Of a stretch of DNA of 64,000 bases, positions 23,685 through 30,683 are shown in pieces. Numbering within the stretch: position 1 is the first letter of the stretch; the number at the start of each line of letters is the position of its first letter. The notes beneath the pieces were generated by a model. It did no database searches, was not told the origin of the DNA, and saw only the letters and a program-made list of their open reading frames with translations. Source of the stretch: Winogradskyella sp. (GTDB taxonomy: Bacteria; Bacteroidota; Bacteroidia; Flavobacteriales; Flavobacteriaceae); contig NZ_JABSSU010000001.1 of assembly GCF_013213835.1 (NCBI RefSeq), positions 329,546-393,545 on the forward strand, in the 5' to 3' direction. Both the position numbers and the translations under genes were made by a program.

Positions 23685-24482
23685 ATGAAAATATTAAAAT
23701 ATACAATCGCACTTTTAATGTGTGCAACACTACTTAACTGTTCAAATGATGATGATCACTCAGAGGATTTAACAGGTCAAAAAGGAGATGTAGTTCTAAA
23801 GTTTGATAATGCTGTTGGTGACCAAGATTTTATTTTTGGTACAACATATAATAAATCAAATAACGAATCATTTGTGCTAAATAATTTAAAATATATTATT
23901 AGTAATGTTAGAGTTACAGATACTGATGGCAATACTTACACATATCCAACAGAATTAAATGCCTTTATAATTGATGAGGCTGATGGAAACAATGCTGGTG
24001 AAATTTTAGTAAACTTAGAGGATATTGATGCGGCAGATTACGCTGAGATTACCTTTGGGATTGGTATAGATCAATCACGATTTATTTTAGGAGCAGAAGG
24101 TCAAGGTGAGTTTTTAACTTTAGCTCAAGAAGAAGGCATGATGTGGTCTTGGGCAACAGGTTACAAGTTTGTAAGATTTGATGGTACATTTTCTACCTCA
24201 ACTATAACAGATGAGGCATTAAATATTCATATGGGAAGTGTAGGTACAACCTTAGACAATTATAGAGAGGTAACCTTAACTTTTCCAAATACAGTAAGAG
24301 TACGCGACAACAAGTCACCAGAAATACACATTGTGGCCGATATATCTAAGATATTTGATGGAGAAACCTCAGTCAATTTTTCGGATGGATACAATCAAGT
24401 GCATACAAATGAAACCACGACACCTATAATTGCAAATAATATTCAATCAATGTTTATGGTGCACCATGTGCATAATGACTAA
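23685..24482 (+). CDS. MbnP-like copper-associated lipoprotein
   Basis: A 265-residue lipoprotein (signal ends TLLNC, Cys19) of the MbnP family, known from methanobactin operons and also found in other bacteria. The family core is visible: VLKFDNAVGDQDFIFG, SFVLNNLKYIISNVRV, ITFGIGIDQSR and the Trp-rich GMMWSWATGYKFVRFDG (Trp154, Trp156). The tail is His-rich (FMVHHVHND). In the characterised system a Trp of MbnP is oxidised to kynurenine by the MauG-like enzyme MbnH, and MbnP binds copper. The next gene encodes such an enzyme, so the pair is preserved here. The physiological role outside methanotrophs is unknown. Confidence 0.85.
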   Translation: MKILKYTIALLMCATLLNCSNDDDHSEDLTGQKGDVVLKFDNAVGDQDFIFGTTYNKSNNESFVLNNLKYIISNVRVTDTDGNTYTYPTELNAFIIDEADGNNAGEILVNLEDIDAADYAEITFGIGIDQSRFILGAEGQGEFLTLAQEEGMMWSWATGYKFVRFDGTFSTSTITDEALNIHMGSVGTTLDNYREVTLTFPNTVRVRDNKSPEIHIVADISKIFDGETSVNFSDGYNQVHTNETTTPIIANNIQSMFMVHHVHND

Positions 24483-24495
24483 ACGAGAATAATTC

Positions 24496-24523
24496 AACTA
24501 CTAGAGTATTTACTCTAGTAGTT
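24496..24523 (+). terminator. Hairpin between MbnP-like and MbnH-like genes
   Basis: Near-perfect arms AACTACTAGAGTA/TACTCTAGTAGTT with a very short loop, followed by a weak TTTC. It is likely a partial terminator or mRNA-stabilising hairpin that would favour the upstream lipoprotein over the enzyme. Confidence 0.6.
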
Positions 24524-24538
24524 TCAAAACTATTAGTT

Positions 24539-25585
24539 ATGAATAAAGTAAATTATTTACTCGTTTTATTGGTATTGTTGACCTCTTGTTCAGATGGTAA
24601 CGATATACCGACATATCAGCCAATTGGTATGGAGGTACCTCAGCCGTCTAACTTTCCGCCAATTGAATATAATTTAGATAATAATCCTGTTACAGAAGAT
24701 GGTGTACAACTTGGAAAGGATTTGTTTTATGAAGGTAGATTGTCATCAAATAATTCAATTCCTTGTGCATTTTGCCATGAGCAAGCCTTTGCATTTACGC
24801 ATCACGGACATAACTTAAGTCATGGTGTTGATGGTGCTATAGGGTTTAGAAACTCACAGCCAATTCAAAATTTGGCATTTCATAATTCATTTATGTGGGA
24901 TGGAGCGGCTTCACACTTAGATTTACAGCCCATTATTCCTATTCATAGTGAGGTTGAAATGAATGATAATTTTCCAAATATCATTCAAAAGTTAAAGGCA
25001 GATCCGTATTATAGAGATCAATTTGTGAGAGCTTTTGAAGATGGTGAGATTAATAGCGAGAACATTTTAAAAGCGCTATCTCAGTTTATGTTGGTAATGG
25101 TATCTTCAAATTCAAAATATGATAAATATGTAAGAGGTGAAGATAATGTGACTCTATCTCAGATTGAATTAGATGGTTTAGATACATTTCAGAACAAATG
25201 TGCGTCTTGCCATGCTACAGATATGTTTACAGATCATAGTTTTAAGAATAATGGTTTACCTGTAAATCCGCAATTAGATGATAAAGGACGTTTTAATGTT
25301 CTCGAAAATCCCGATGATTTGTACAAGTTTAGAGTGCCAAGTTTAAGAAATGTAGAATTTTCATTTCCGTATATGCACGATGGAAGATTTACAACTCTAG
25401 AAGCCGTATTAAATTTTTATGATACAGGAATGGTTGATAATGGTAACGTTGACCCTGTATTTATGAGAGAAGATGGCACTTTGGGTATAACACTGTCAGA
25501 TTATGATAAGGAAAGCCTAATAGCATTTCTAAAAACATTAACCGATTATCAATTTTTAGAGGATGAACGTTTTGCAGAATTTTAA
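24539..25585 (+). CDS. Di-haem MauG/MbnH-like cytochrome c peroxidase family lipoprotein
   Basis: A 348-residue exported enzyme with a lipoprotein signal (LLTSC, Cys17) and two c-type haem sites, CAFCH (residues 76-80) and CASCH (221-225). FMWDGAASHLDLQ (Trp120) fits the inter-haem Trp region of the MauG/cytochrome c peroxidase family, and PSLRNVEFSFPYMHDGRFTTLEAVLNFYD is the C-terminal signature. Next to an MbnP-like gene it most resembles MbnH, which converts a Trp of MbnP to kynurenine, rather than a simple peroxide scavenger. It overlaps the next gene by 23 nt. Confidence 0.88.
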   Translation: MNKVNYLLVLLVLLTSCSDGNDIPTYQPIGMEVPQPSNFPPIEYNLDNNPVTEDGVQLGKDLFYEGRLSSNNSIPCAFCHEQAFAFTHHGHNLSHGVDGAIGFRNSQPIQNLAFHNSFMWDGAASHLDLQPIIPIHSEVEMNDNFPNIIQKLKADPYYRDQFVRAFEDGEINSENILKALSQFMLVMVSSNSKYDKYVRGEDNVTLSQIELDGLDTFQNKCASCHATDMFTDHSFKNNGLPVNPQLDDKGRFNVLENPDDLYKFRVPSLRNVEFSFPYMHDGRFTTLEAVLNFYDTGMVDNGNVDPVFMREDGTLGITLSDYDKESLIAFLKTLTDYQFLEDERFAEF

Positions 25586-26564
25586 ACAAAGTTTCCTATT
25601 TATAGGACTCTTGATGGTAAGTTTTACAATACATGCTAATAATGATTCTATTTGCATTGAGTGTGAATCTCATCCTGATGCTTGGTTTTGTGATTTATGT
25701 GCATGCACTACAAGTAGTGGAAGTTTAGGTTTTGGAACCTTAAACAATGTAAATTTTATTGGCCTAAGATACATTTACCAAACATTTGAATCTCGAAACG
25801 GTATTTTTGAAAACTCACCAAGGAGTAAAGAGATTTTTAATACTTATCAATTATGGGCACAAGTGCCTGTTTATAAATCAATTTATATAACTGCCACTGT
25901 ACCATATCAAGATTTAAATAGACGTTTTGAAGGTGAAACAGAAGGTCTGTCTGGCTTAGGAGATGTAAGCGCAATTGGTTGGTATAAACTTCAATTTTAT
26001 AAAAAAGAATCATCTAAAGAGGATGCTTTGGTAGATTTTAATAAGACTAAAGAACCATCAGGGCATTCTATACAGTTTGGACTTGGTATAAAATTACCAA
26101 CAGGTGAATTTGAAGAAGCATTTGCTAATAATGTTAACCCAGGTTTTCAAGTGGGAACAGGAAGTGTAGATGGTATTTTTTCGCTGAGATATGATTATAG
26201 CGGAAATAGGTTTGGTATTAATACACTATTAAGTTATTATTTGAAGGGAGAAAATAAGAATGAATATCAGTTTGGTAATCAAATGAGTTATGCGCTCAAC
26301 TTTTATTCAGTTTTTAAACAAGAAAAAATGAATATCATTCCATTTATAGGTGTCTCGGGTGATTTATATGAACCCATAAGACAATTTGGTGAAGTGTTAA
26401 AAGATACTGATGGTGATATTACAAATGCTTCAGTCGGATTAGAAGTAGCCATAAAGAATTTTGTGTTTGGTGCAAATTATACGCTTCCAATACGTCAGAA
26501 TTTGTTTGGTAATGCTGTAGAAGCACAATCAAGAACTTCACTTTATGTGAATTATGTATTGTAA
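25563..26564 (+). CDS. Outer-membrane beta-barrel protein with Cys-rich N-terminus, MbnP/MbnH neighbour
   Basis: A 333-residue exported protein. A signal peptide (LFIGLLMVSFTIHA) is followed by a Cys-rich segment (CIECESHPDAWFCDLCACTTSSG, with CxxC, CxxC and CxC spacings). Alternating beta strands then extend to a terminal aromatic-rich strand (TSLYVNYVL), as expected of an outer-membrane barrel. Its frame overlaps the MbnH-like gene by 23 nt, so they are translationally coupled. I read it as the transporter or surface component of the MbnP/MbnH unit, with the Cys cluster as a possible metal site. This is inference; the family is not characterised. Confidence 0.75.
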   Translation: MNVLQNFKQSFLFIGLLMVSFTIHANNDSICIECESHPDAWFCDLCACTTSSGSLGFGTLNNVNFIGLRYIYQTFESRNGIFENSPRSKEIFNTYQLWAQVPVYKSIYITATVPYQDLNRRFEGETEGLSGLGDVSAIGWYKLQFYKKESSKEDALVDFNKTKEPSGHSIQFGLGIKLPTGEFEEAFANNVNPGFQVGTGSVDGIFSLRYDYSGNRFGINTLLSYYLKGENKNEYQFGNQMSYALNFYSVFKQEKMNIIPFIGVSGDLYEPIRQFGEVLKDTDGDITNASVGLEVAIKNFVFGANYTLPIRQNLFGNAVEAQSRTSLYVNYVL

Positions 26565-26573
26565 AGTAAATTG

Positions 26574-26609
26574 AAAGTCTGGAGAACAATAGATCTCCAG
26601 ACTTTTTTA
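26574..26609. terminator. Bidirectional terminator between the barrel gene and oxyR
   Basis: A 12 bp perfect stem AAAGTCTGGAGA/TCTCCAGACTTT with an 8 nt loop and a T-run, between convergent genes. The T-run overlaps the oxyR stop region. Confidence 0.88.
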
Positions 26610-27545
26610 TTTTGATAGCGGACTTATAATTTCAACATTACTAAAAGCAATCGCACCTCTAATAACACCTGAAATCACATCGTGAAGCGCATTTATAATC
26701 TGCATTTTTAATTCACTTTTGTGATAGATGAGGCTAACCTCTCTAGCTGGTGATGGTTCATCAAAATACCTCAGATTTACATTTTGTTTCTCTTTAATGT
26801 CCAAGGTGTGCATGTACGGTAACAGTGTCATTCCTAAACCTTCATTAGATAATTTAATTAAAGTTTCAATACTGCCACTTTCTAACTGAAAGTTATCATC
26901 CATCTGGTCTTTAAAGGATTTACAAAGATTAATAACTCCATCTCTAAAACAATGTCCATCTTCCAGGAGTAACATGTCATCAAGATCTAAATCGGCTACT
27001 TCAATCATTTGTTTATCTCTTAATCTATGATTTGTAGGAATATAAGCGACAAAAGGTTCATAATATAACGGACGTTCCTTAACGTTTTCACTTTCTAGAG
27101 GAGTTGCAGCTATTGCAGCATCTAAATGCCCGTCATTAAGTCTAGATAAAATTTCTTCGGTGGTAAGCTCTTCTATTTTAAGCTTCACCTTAGGGTATTT
27201 TTTAATGAAATTATTAAGAAACATTGGCAGAAGTGTTGGCATTATCGTAGGGATAATACCTAGCTTAAATTCACCACCTATAAACCCTTTTTGTTGATCT
27301 ACAATATCTTGAATACGCTCAGCTTCATTGACAATATTTTTAGCTTGATTAACTATTTTTTGTCCAACATCTGTGAGCTCAATCGGCTTTTTGCCACGGT
27401 CAAAGATGACTACATCTAGCTCGTCTTCAAGTTTTTGTATTTGCGTACTAAGTGTTGGTTGTGTAACAAAACATTTCTCAGCAGCTTTAGTAAAGTTTTT
27501 ATGCTCTGCTATTGCCAAGGCATATTTTAATTGGGTGATTGTCAT
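26607..27545 (-). CDS. oxyR: Hydrogen peroxide-responsive regulator OxyR
   Basis: A 312-residue LysR-type regulator. The N-terminal helix-turn-helix is KNFTKAAEKCFVTQPTLSTQIQKLE, and the effector domain carries the OxyR redox pair in GHCFRDGVINLC. By my count the two cysteines fall at residues 199 and 208, the same numbers and spacing as in E. coli OxyR, where they form a disulfide on peroxide exposure. It stands alone with its own terminator. It ends beside the di-haem enzyme cluster, which may be coincidental. The peroxide regulon genes are not adjacent. Confidence 0.93.
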   Translation of the reverse strand: MTITQLKYALAIAEHKNFTKAAEKCFVTQPTLSTQIQKLEDELDVVIFDRGKKPIELTDVGQKIVNQAKNIVNEAERIQDIVDQQKGFIGGEFKLGIIPTIMPTLLPMFLNNFIKKYPKVKLKIEELTTEEILSRLNDGHLDAAIAATPLESENVKERPLYYEPFVAYIPTNHRLRDKQMIEVADLDLDDMLLLEDGHCFRDGVINLCKSFKDQMDDNFQLESGSIETLIKLSNEGLGMTLLPYMHTLDIKEKQNVNLRYFDEPSPAREVSLIYHKSELKMQIINALHDVISGVIRGAIAFSNVEIISPLSK

Positions 27546-27610
27546 TAAAATTGATTTAGACCATAAAAATACAAAAACCTCGATAGTTGACTCAAATTCT
27601 ATGAATTAAA

Positions 27611-27640
27611 AAAGCTTTCAGATGTCTATCTGAAAGCTTT
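27611..27640 (-). terminator. Terminator of the Kazal-module lipoprotein gene
   Basis: A 13 bp perfect stem AAAGCTTTCAGAT/ATCTGAAAGCTTT with a 4 nt loop. On the reverse strand a T-run follows. It lies 42 nt after the stop at 27683. Confidence 0.9.
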
Positions 27641-27682
27641 CTAATCAACTTAACTAACTTAACGAAGATCTTTTCTTCATTA

Positions 27683-29053
27683 TTATTCGCAATCTTTCTC
27701 CAATGATAATAATTGTCCATTATTAGTTTGAAGAAGTATAAATTCGTCACTACATTCTGTCACTGTCCAAGTAATACCGTTCAATCCATCTAAAGGTGCG
27801 GCAATAGTAAGAGTCATAGTAATTACGCCATTAGGATTAGTAGAAATTTGCCATGTACCGCTTACCAAATCAGTGTCTGTTTCGGCAGTAAGAGTTCCAT
27901 CTGCTTCAAAATCAATTTCAAAATCTGATTCTGGAGTTAATGTAGAGAATGCATACCATTCGCACTCCGCCAAAGAAGCGGTGATACTAGCTTCATCGCA
28001 TTCTTGCGGGTTATTGTCATTTTCACAATCAACAAAATCATCAGAATCGAATCCTAGACATTCTGCAAAACATGCATTTGGGAAAACTTCTACAACAACT
28101 TCGCCAGTTGCAGTTACATACTGTACACATACAGGATCAATTGGTAAGTCTTCACATTCTTCGCAGTCATCATAGTAGTCGTCATCATCATAGTAATCAT
28201 CATAACAATCTTCAATAACGTCTTCAAAATCTCCTGCACTGTTAATAGTTACCACCTCTGCTTCACCATCTTCTTCATCATATACTGTTACTGTAAAAGG
28301 ATAAACAAAATCAAAAACATAAACATCGTAAAGTGCAGTGCCTAATTCTTCTTCTGAATTAATAGTAATTACCTCACCGCTTTCTGTTACAACAGATATA
28401 GGATAGTTTAATTCAAAGCACTCAAATCCACCAGCATAGTAATCATCCTCGCAGTCTTCTACAAAATCATCCTCACCAAAACCGTCACATTCAGCGTAAC
28501 ATTCGTTAGGGTATGTTACTATAAACGTTCCGCCATTAGGGTCTGTTACCTCAACACAAACAGGATCATAAACCTCAAAGCACTCACAAACCTCAAAATC
28601 ATCAAATTCACAACTTAGGATTAACTCAATAAATTCTGCTTCATCATCAATTGTTTCAATTTCAATAGTGTCAGTATCGTCATTAAATGTTTCTACATCA
28701 AATGGAAAAGCAATACCATTAATGTAAAGTTCATCAGTTGAACCAATCATAACGTCGACTAATCCATCTAAATCGTTTACAGTTACAGTTGAACCATTGT
28801 TATAAGATAACGTCAAAGGATAAACAAAATCAAAACAGAAATCTAAAACTATATTTCCGGCAGGATTGGTTTCTGCTACAACATTACCATCTGCGTTAAA
28901 TTTGGCTTGTAATTCATCAAGTGCAGTAGTAATAGATGTACTTTCTTCAGTTTGGTTTTGTGTGTTGTCTCCAATTGGTTCGTCATTTGTACATGATGTC
29001 ACAATAAAAAGAGCAACAAACATGCTTAAAAAGGCAACTTTCAAATTTTTCAT
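27683..29053 (-). CDS. Acidic modular lipoprotein with two Kazal-like segments
   Basis: A 456-residue surface lipoprotein (signal ends IVTSC, Cys21), very rich in Asp and Glu. Two super-modules can be seen (about 70-205 and 210-345). Each has beta units of the form YP-hydrophobic-T/S-V ... TI-N followed by a Kazal-like Cys segment. These segments are YDPVC ... NECYAEC ... C at 162-201 and IDPVC ... NACFAEC ... C at 305-343. The C-terminal ~100 residues form a lipocalin-like domain with GTWQIS. It is divergent from the ECF sigma gene and has the motif also found before fecR, so it is probably a target of that sigma factor. Whether the Kazal segments inhibit proteases is unknown. Confidence 0.8.
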   Translation of the reverse strand: MKNLKVAFLSMFVALFIVTSCTNDEPIGDNTQNQTEESTSITTALDELQAKFNADGNVVAETNPAGNIVLDFCFDFVYPLTLSYNNGSTVTVNDLDGLVDVMIGSTDELYINGIAFPFDVETFNDDTDTIEIETIDDEAEFIELILSCEFDDFEVCECFEVYDPVCVEVTDPNGGTFIVTYPNECYAECDGFGEDDFVEDCEDDYYAGGFECFELNYPISVVTESGEVITINSEEELGTALYDVYVFDFVYPFTVTVYDEEDGEAEVVTINSAGDFEDVIEDCYDDYYDDDDYYDDCEECEDLPIDPVCVQYVTATGEVVVEVFPNACFAECLGFDSDDFVDCENDNNPQECDEASITASLAECEWYAFSTLTPESDFEIDFEADGTLTAETDTDLVSGTWQISTNPNGVITMTLTIAAPLDGLNGITWTVTECSDEFILLQTNNGQLLSLEKDCE

Positions 29054-29101
29054 TTTAAATAGTTTTTTTGGTTTAAAATAGTTTTATTGAGGTTAATCAA
29101 T

Positions 29102-29132
29102 TATTAGACAACACTAAAAATAAAAACCCTAC
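29102..29132 (-). promoter_or_regulatory. Candidate ECF-sigma promoter for the Kazal lipoprotein
   Basis: On the reverse strand GTAGGGTTTTT (29132-29122) is followed after 9 nt by GTTGTCTAATA (29112-29102). The same 11-mer, 9 nt spacing and GTTGT precede fecR at 29708-29739. The position, about 50 nt before the start codon, fits a promoter. Confidence 0.6.
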
Positions 29133-29156
29133 TTTTTTTTTAAAATAATTTATTTT

Positions 29157-29164
29157 TAGTTTTG
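29157..29164 (+). promoter_or_regulatory. -7 box before the ECF sigma gene
   Basis: TAGTTTTG fits TAnnTTTG and lies 22 nt before the ATG at 29187. It argues against the GTG at 29166 as start, since that codon would precede or coincide with the transcription start. Confidence 0.5.
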
Positions 29165-29186
29165 AGTGTCTAACCAAAATTCTCTG

Positions 29187-29699
29187 ATGGCAAAGGATAA
29201 ACCTAATATCTGTGATTCAAAAATATTTGAAACTATTTATAAAACTTATGCTAAAGATGTTAGACGATTTCTATTTTTTAAAACACAAAACATTGATAAG
29301 GCAGAAGATTTAATGCAAGATGTTTTTATTAAACTTTGGGATAATTGTAGTAAAGTAGATTATAACAAAGTGAAGAGTTACGTCTTTACCATTGCTAATA
29401 ACATGTTTTTAAATGAAGTAAAGCATCTGAGTGTAGTTAAAAAACATAGGGAACAGATAAAACAAGAAAGCACTAATGAATCACCTGAGTTTGTAATGTT
29501 AGAGAAAGAGTTTATGGATAAACTTGAGAAAACAATTGCAGCATTGCCTGATAAACAACGCGAGGTGTTTTTAATGAATAGAATAGAGAAGAAGAAGTAT
29601 AAAGAAATTGCCGAAGAATTAGATATAAGTGTTAAGGCTGTTGAGAAACGCATGCATCAAGCATTAGTAATAATGCGAGAGGAAATAGGAAATATTTAA
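29187..29699 (+). CDS. ECF-type RNA polymerase sigma factor of a FecI/FecR-like system
   Basis: A 170-residue sigma-70 family ECF factor. Region 2 is YKTYAKDVRRFLFFKTQNIDKAEDLMQDVFIKLWDN and region 4 is ALPDKQREVFLMNRIEKKKYKEIAEELDISVKAVEKRM. The ATG at 29187 is preferred over a GTG seven codons upstream because of the -7 box at 29157-29164. It is followed by a FecR-type anti-sigma factor and an STN-containing TonB receptor, the classic cell-surface signalling set. Promoter-like repeats beside it suggest that it drives the divergent lipoprotein and the fecR-receptor pair. The inducing ligand is unknown. Confidence 0.9.
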   Translation: MAKDKPNICDSKIFETIYKTYAKDVRRFLFFKTQNIDKAEDLMQDVFIKLWDNCSKVDYNKVKSYVFTIANNMFLNEVKHLSVVKKHREQIKQESTNESPEFVMLEKEFMDKLEKTIAALPDKQREVFLMNRIEKKKYKEIAEELDISVKAVEKRMHQALVIMREEIGNI

Positions 29700-29707
29700 A
29701 AATGTTG

Positions 29708-29739
29708 GTAGGGTTTTTTAATTTGAAGTTGTAGTAATA
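29708..29739 (+). promoter_or_regulatory. Candidate ECF-sigma promoter for fecR and the receptor
   Basis: GTAGGGTTTTT (29708-29718), then 9 nt, then GTTGTAGTAATA (29728-29739). It lies between the sigma stop and the fecR start at 29751 and matches the reverse-strand motif at 29102-29132 in sequence and spacing. The second box is one base longer here. Confidence 0.55.
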
Positions 29740-29750
29740 GGTAGAAGCGA

Positions 29751-30683
29751 ATGAAAAAAGATAATTTACATAACGAGTCTGATGTTTTTTTAGCCCAATG
29801 GCTAGAAGGTAATCTTTCTGATCAAGAACTAAAATTATTAGTTAGTCAGGAGGATTACAATGCGTATATAAAACTTAGAAAAGGCCTCGAAGTCAATGAA
29901 AGGCTTAATGCGTCAATAGATGATTCTTTGGTTGCAATACAAGATCGTATAGAAAATGAGCAATCTAACGTAAAACCGTTATTTAGAAATTGGTCTGTAG
30001 GTGTTGCAGCATCTATTATTGTGCTTATTGGCTTATTTACGTTATTGCCTAATAGCGAAGTTCTTGTCCAAACAGGATTTGGTGAAAACCAAACCATAAC
30101 ACTACTAGATGGTTCTGAAGTAATACTTAATGCTAAATCGTCATTGTCTTATGATGAAGATAACTGGTTAAAGGATCGTAAATTACAGTTAACAGGTGAA
30201 GCTTATTTTAAAGTGGCAAAAGGTGAGACGTTTGAGGTACAAACAGAAAATGGTTCTGTCACTGTACTCGGAACACAATTTAACGTTAACTCATCTAAAG
30301 ACTATTTTGATGTGGTATGTTATGAAGGAAAAGTCAGTGTGAGAACATTAGACCAGGAATTTATATTATTACCTAATGATGGTGTTAGAGCTGTAGAAGG
30401 AAAAACTACAAATAAATCTAAAGTTAAAGGTACAGCACCATCATGGATTAAAGGAGAAAGTACCTTTAGAAGTGTCCCTCTAAAGAAAGTGATTGAAGCT
30501 TTAGAAAAGCAATACAATATTAATATTGATGATGAGGAAATAAGTAATCAAGATATTTTTACTGGAAGTTTTCCTCATGATAGCTTAAATATAGCCTTAA
30601 AGACTGTTTTTGAAACCTTAAATGTAACCGTAATCTATAATGAAAAAGAAAAACGTAACATTAAATTGAGGTATAAAGAATGA
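29751..30683 (+). CDS. FecR-type anti-sigma factor (FecR + DUF4974)
   Basis: A 310-residue inner-membrane regulator. A cytoplasmic N-terminal part (FLAQWLEGNLSDQEL) binds the sigma factor. A single membrane helix lies at about residues 83-101 (VGVAASIIVLIGLFTLL). The FecR domain (TLLDGSEVILNAKSSLSY, LTGEAYFKVAKGETFEV, VLGTQFNVNS) and a C-terminal DUF4974 domain (FRSVPLKKVIEALEKQYNINI) are periplasmic. It lies between the sigma gene and the receptor, overlapping the latter by 4 nt. In known systems it passes the receptor signal to the sigma factor. Confidence 0.93.
   Translation: MKKDNLHNESDVFLAQWLEGNLSDQELKLLVSQEDYNAYIKLRKGLEVNERLNASIDDSLVAIQDRIENEQSNVKPLFRNWSVGVAASIIVLIGLFTLLPNSEVLVQTGFGENQTITLLDGSEVILNAKSSLSYDEDNWLKDRKLQLTGEAYFKVAKGETFEVQTENGSVTVLGTQFNVNSSKDYFDVVCYEGKVSVRTLDQEFILLPNDGVRAVEGKTTNKSKVKGTAPSWIKGESTFRSVPLKKVIEALEKQYNINIDDEEISNQDIFTGSFPHDSLNIALKTVFETLNVTVIYNEKEKRNIKLRYKE

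Noticed and set aside
23685..25585. A methanobactin biosynthesis operon
   Set aside because: MbnP- and MbnH-like genes are present, but no precursor peptide or MbnB/MbnC-type gene is seen in the window.
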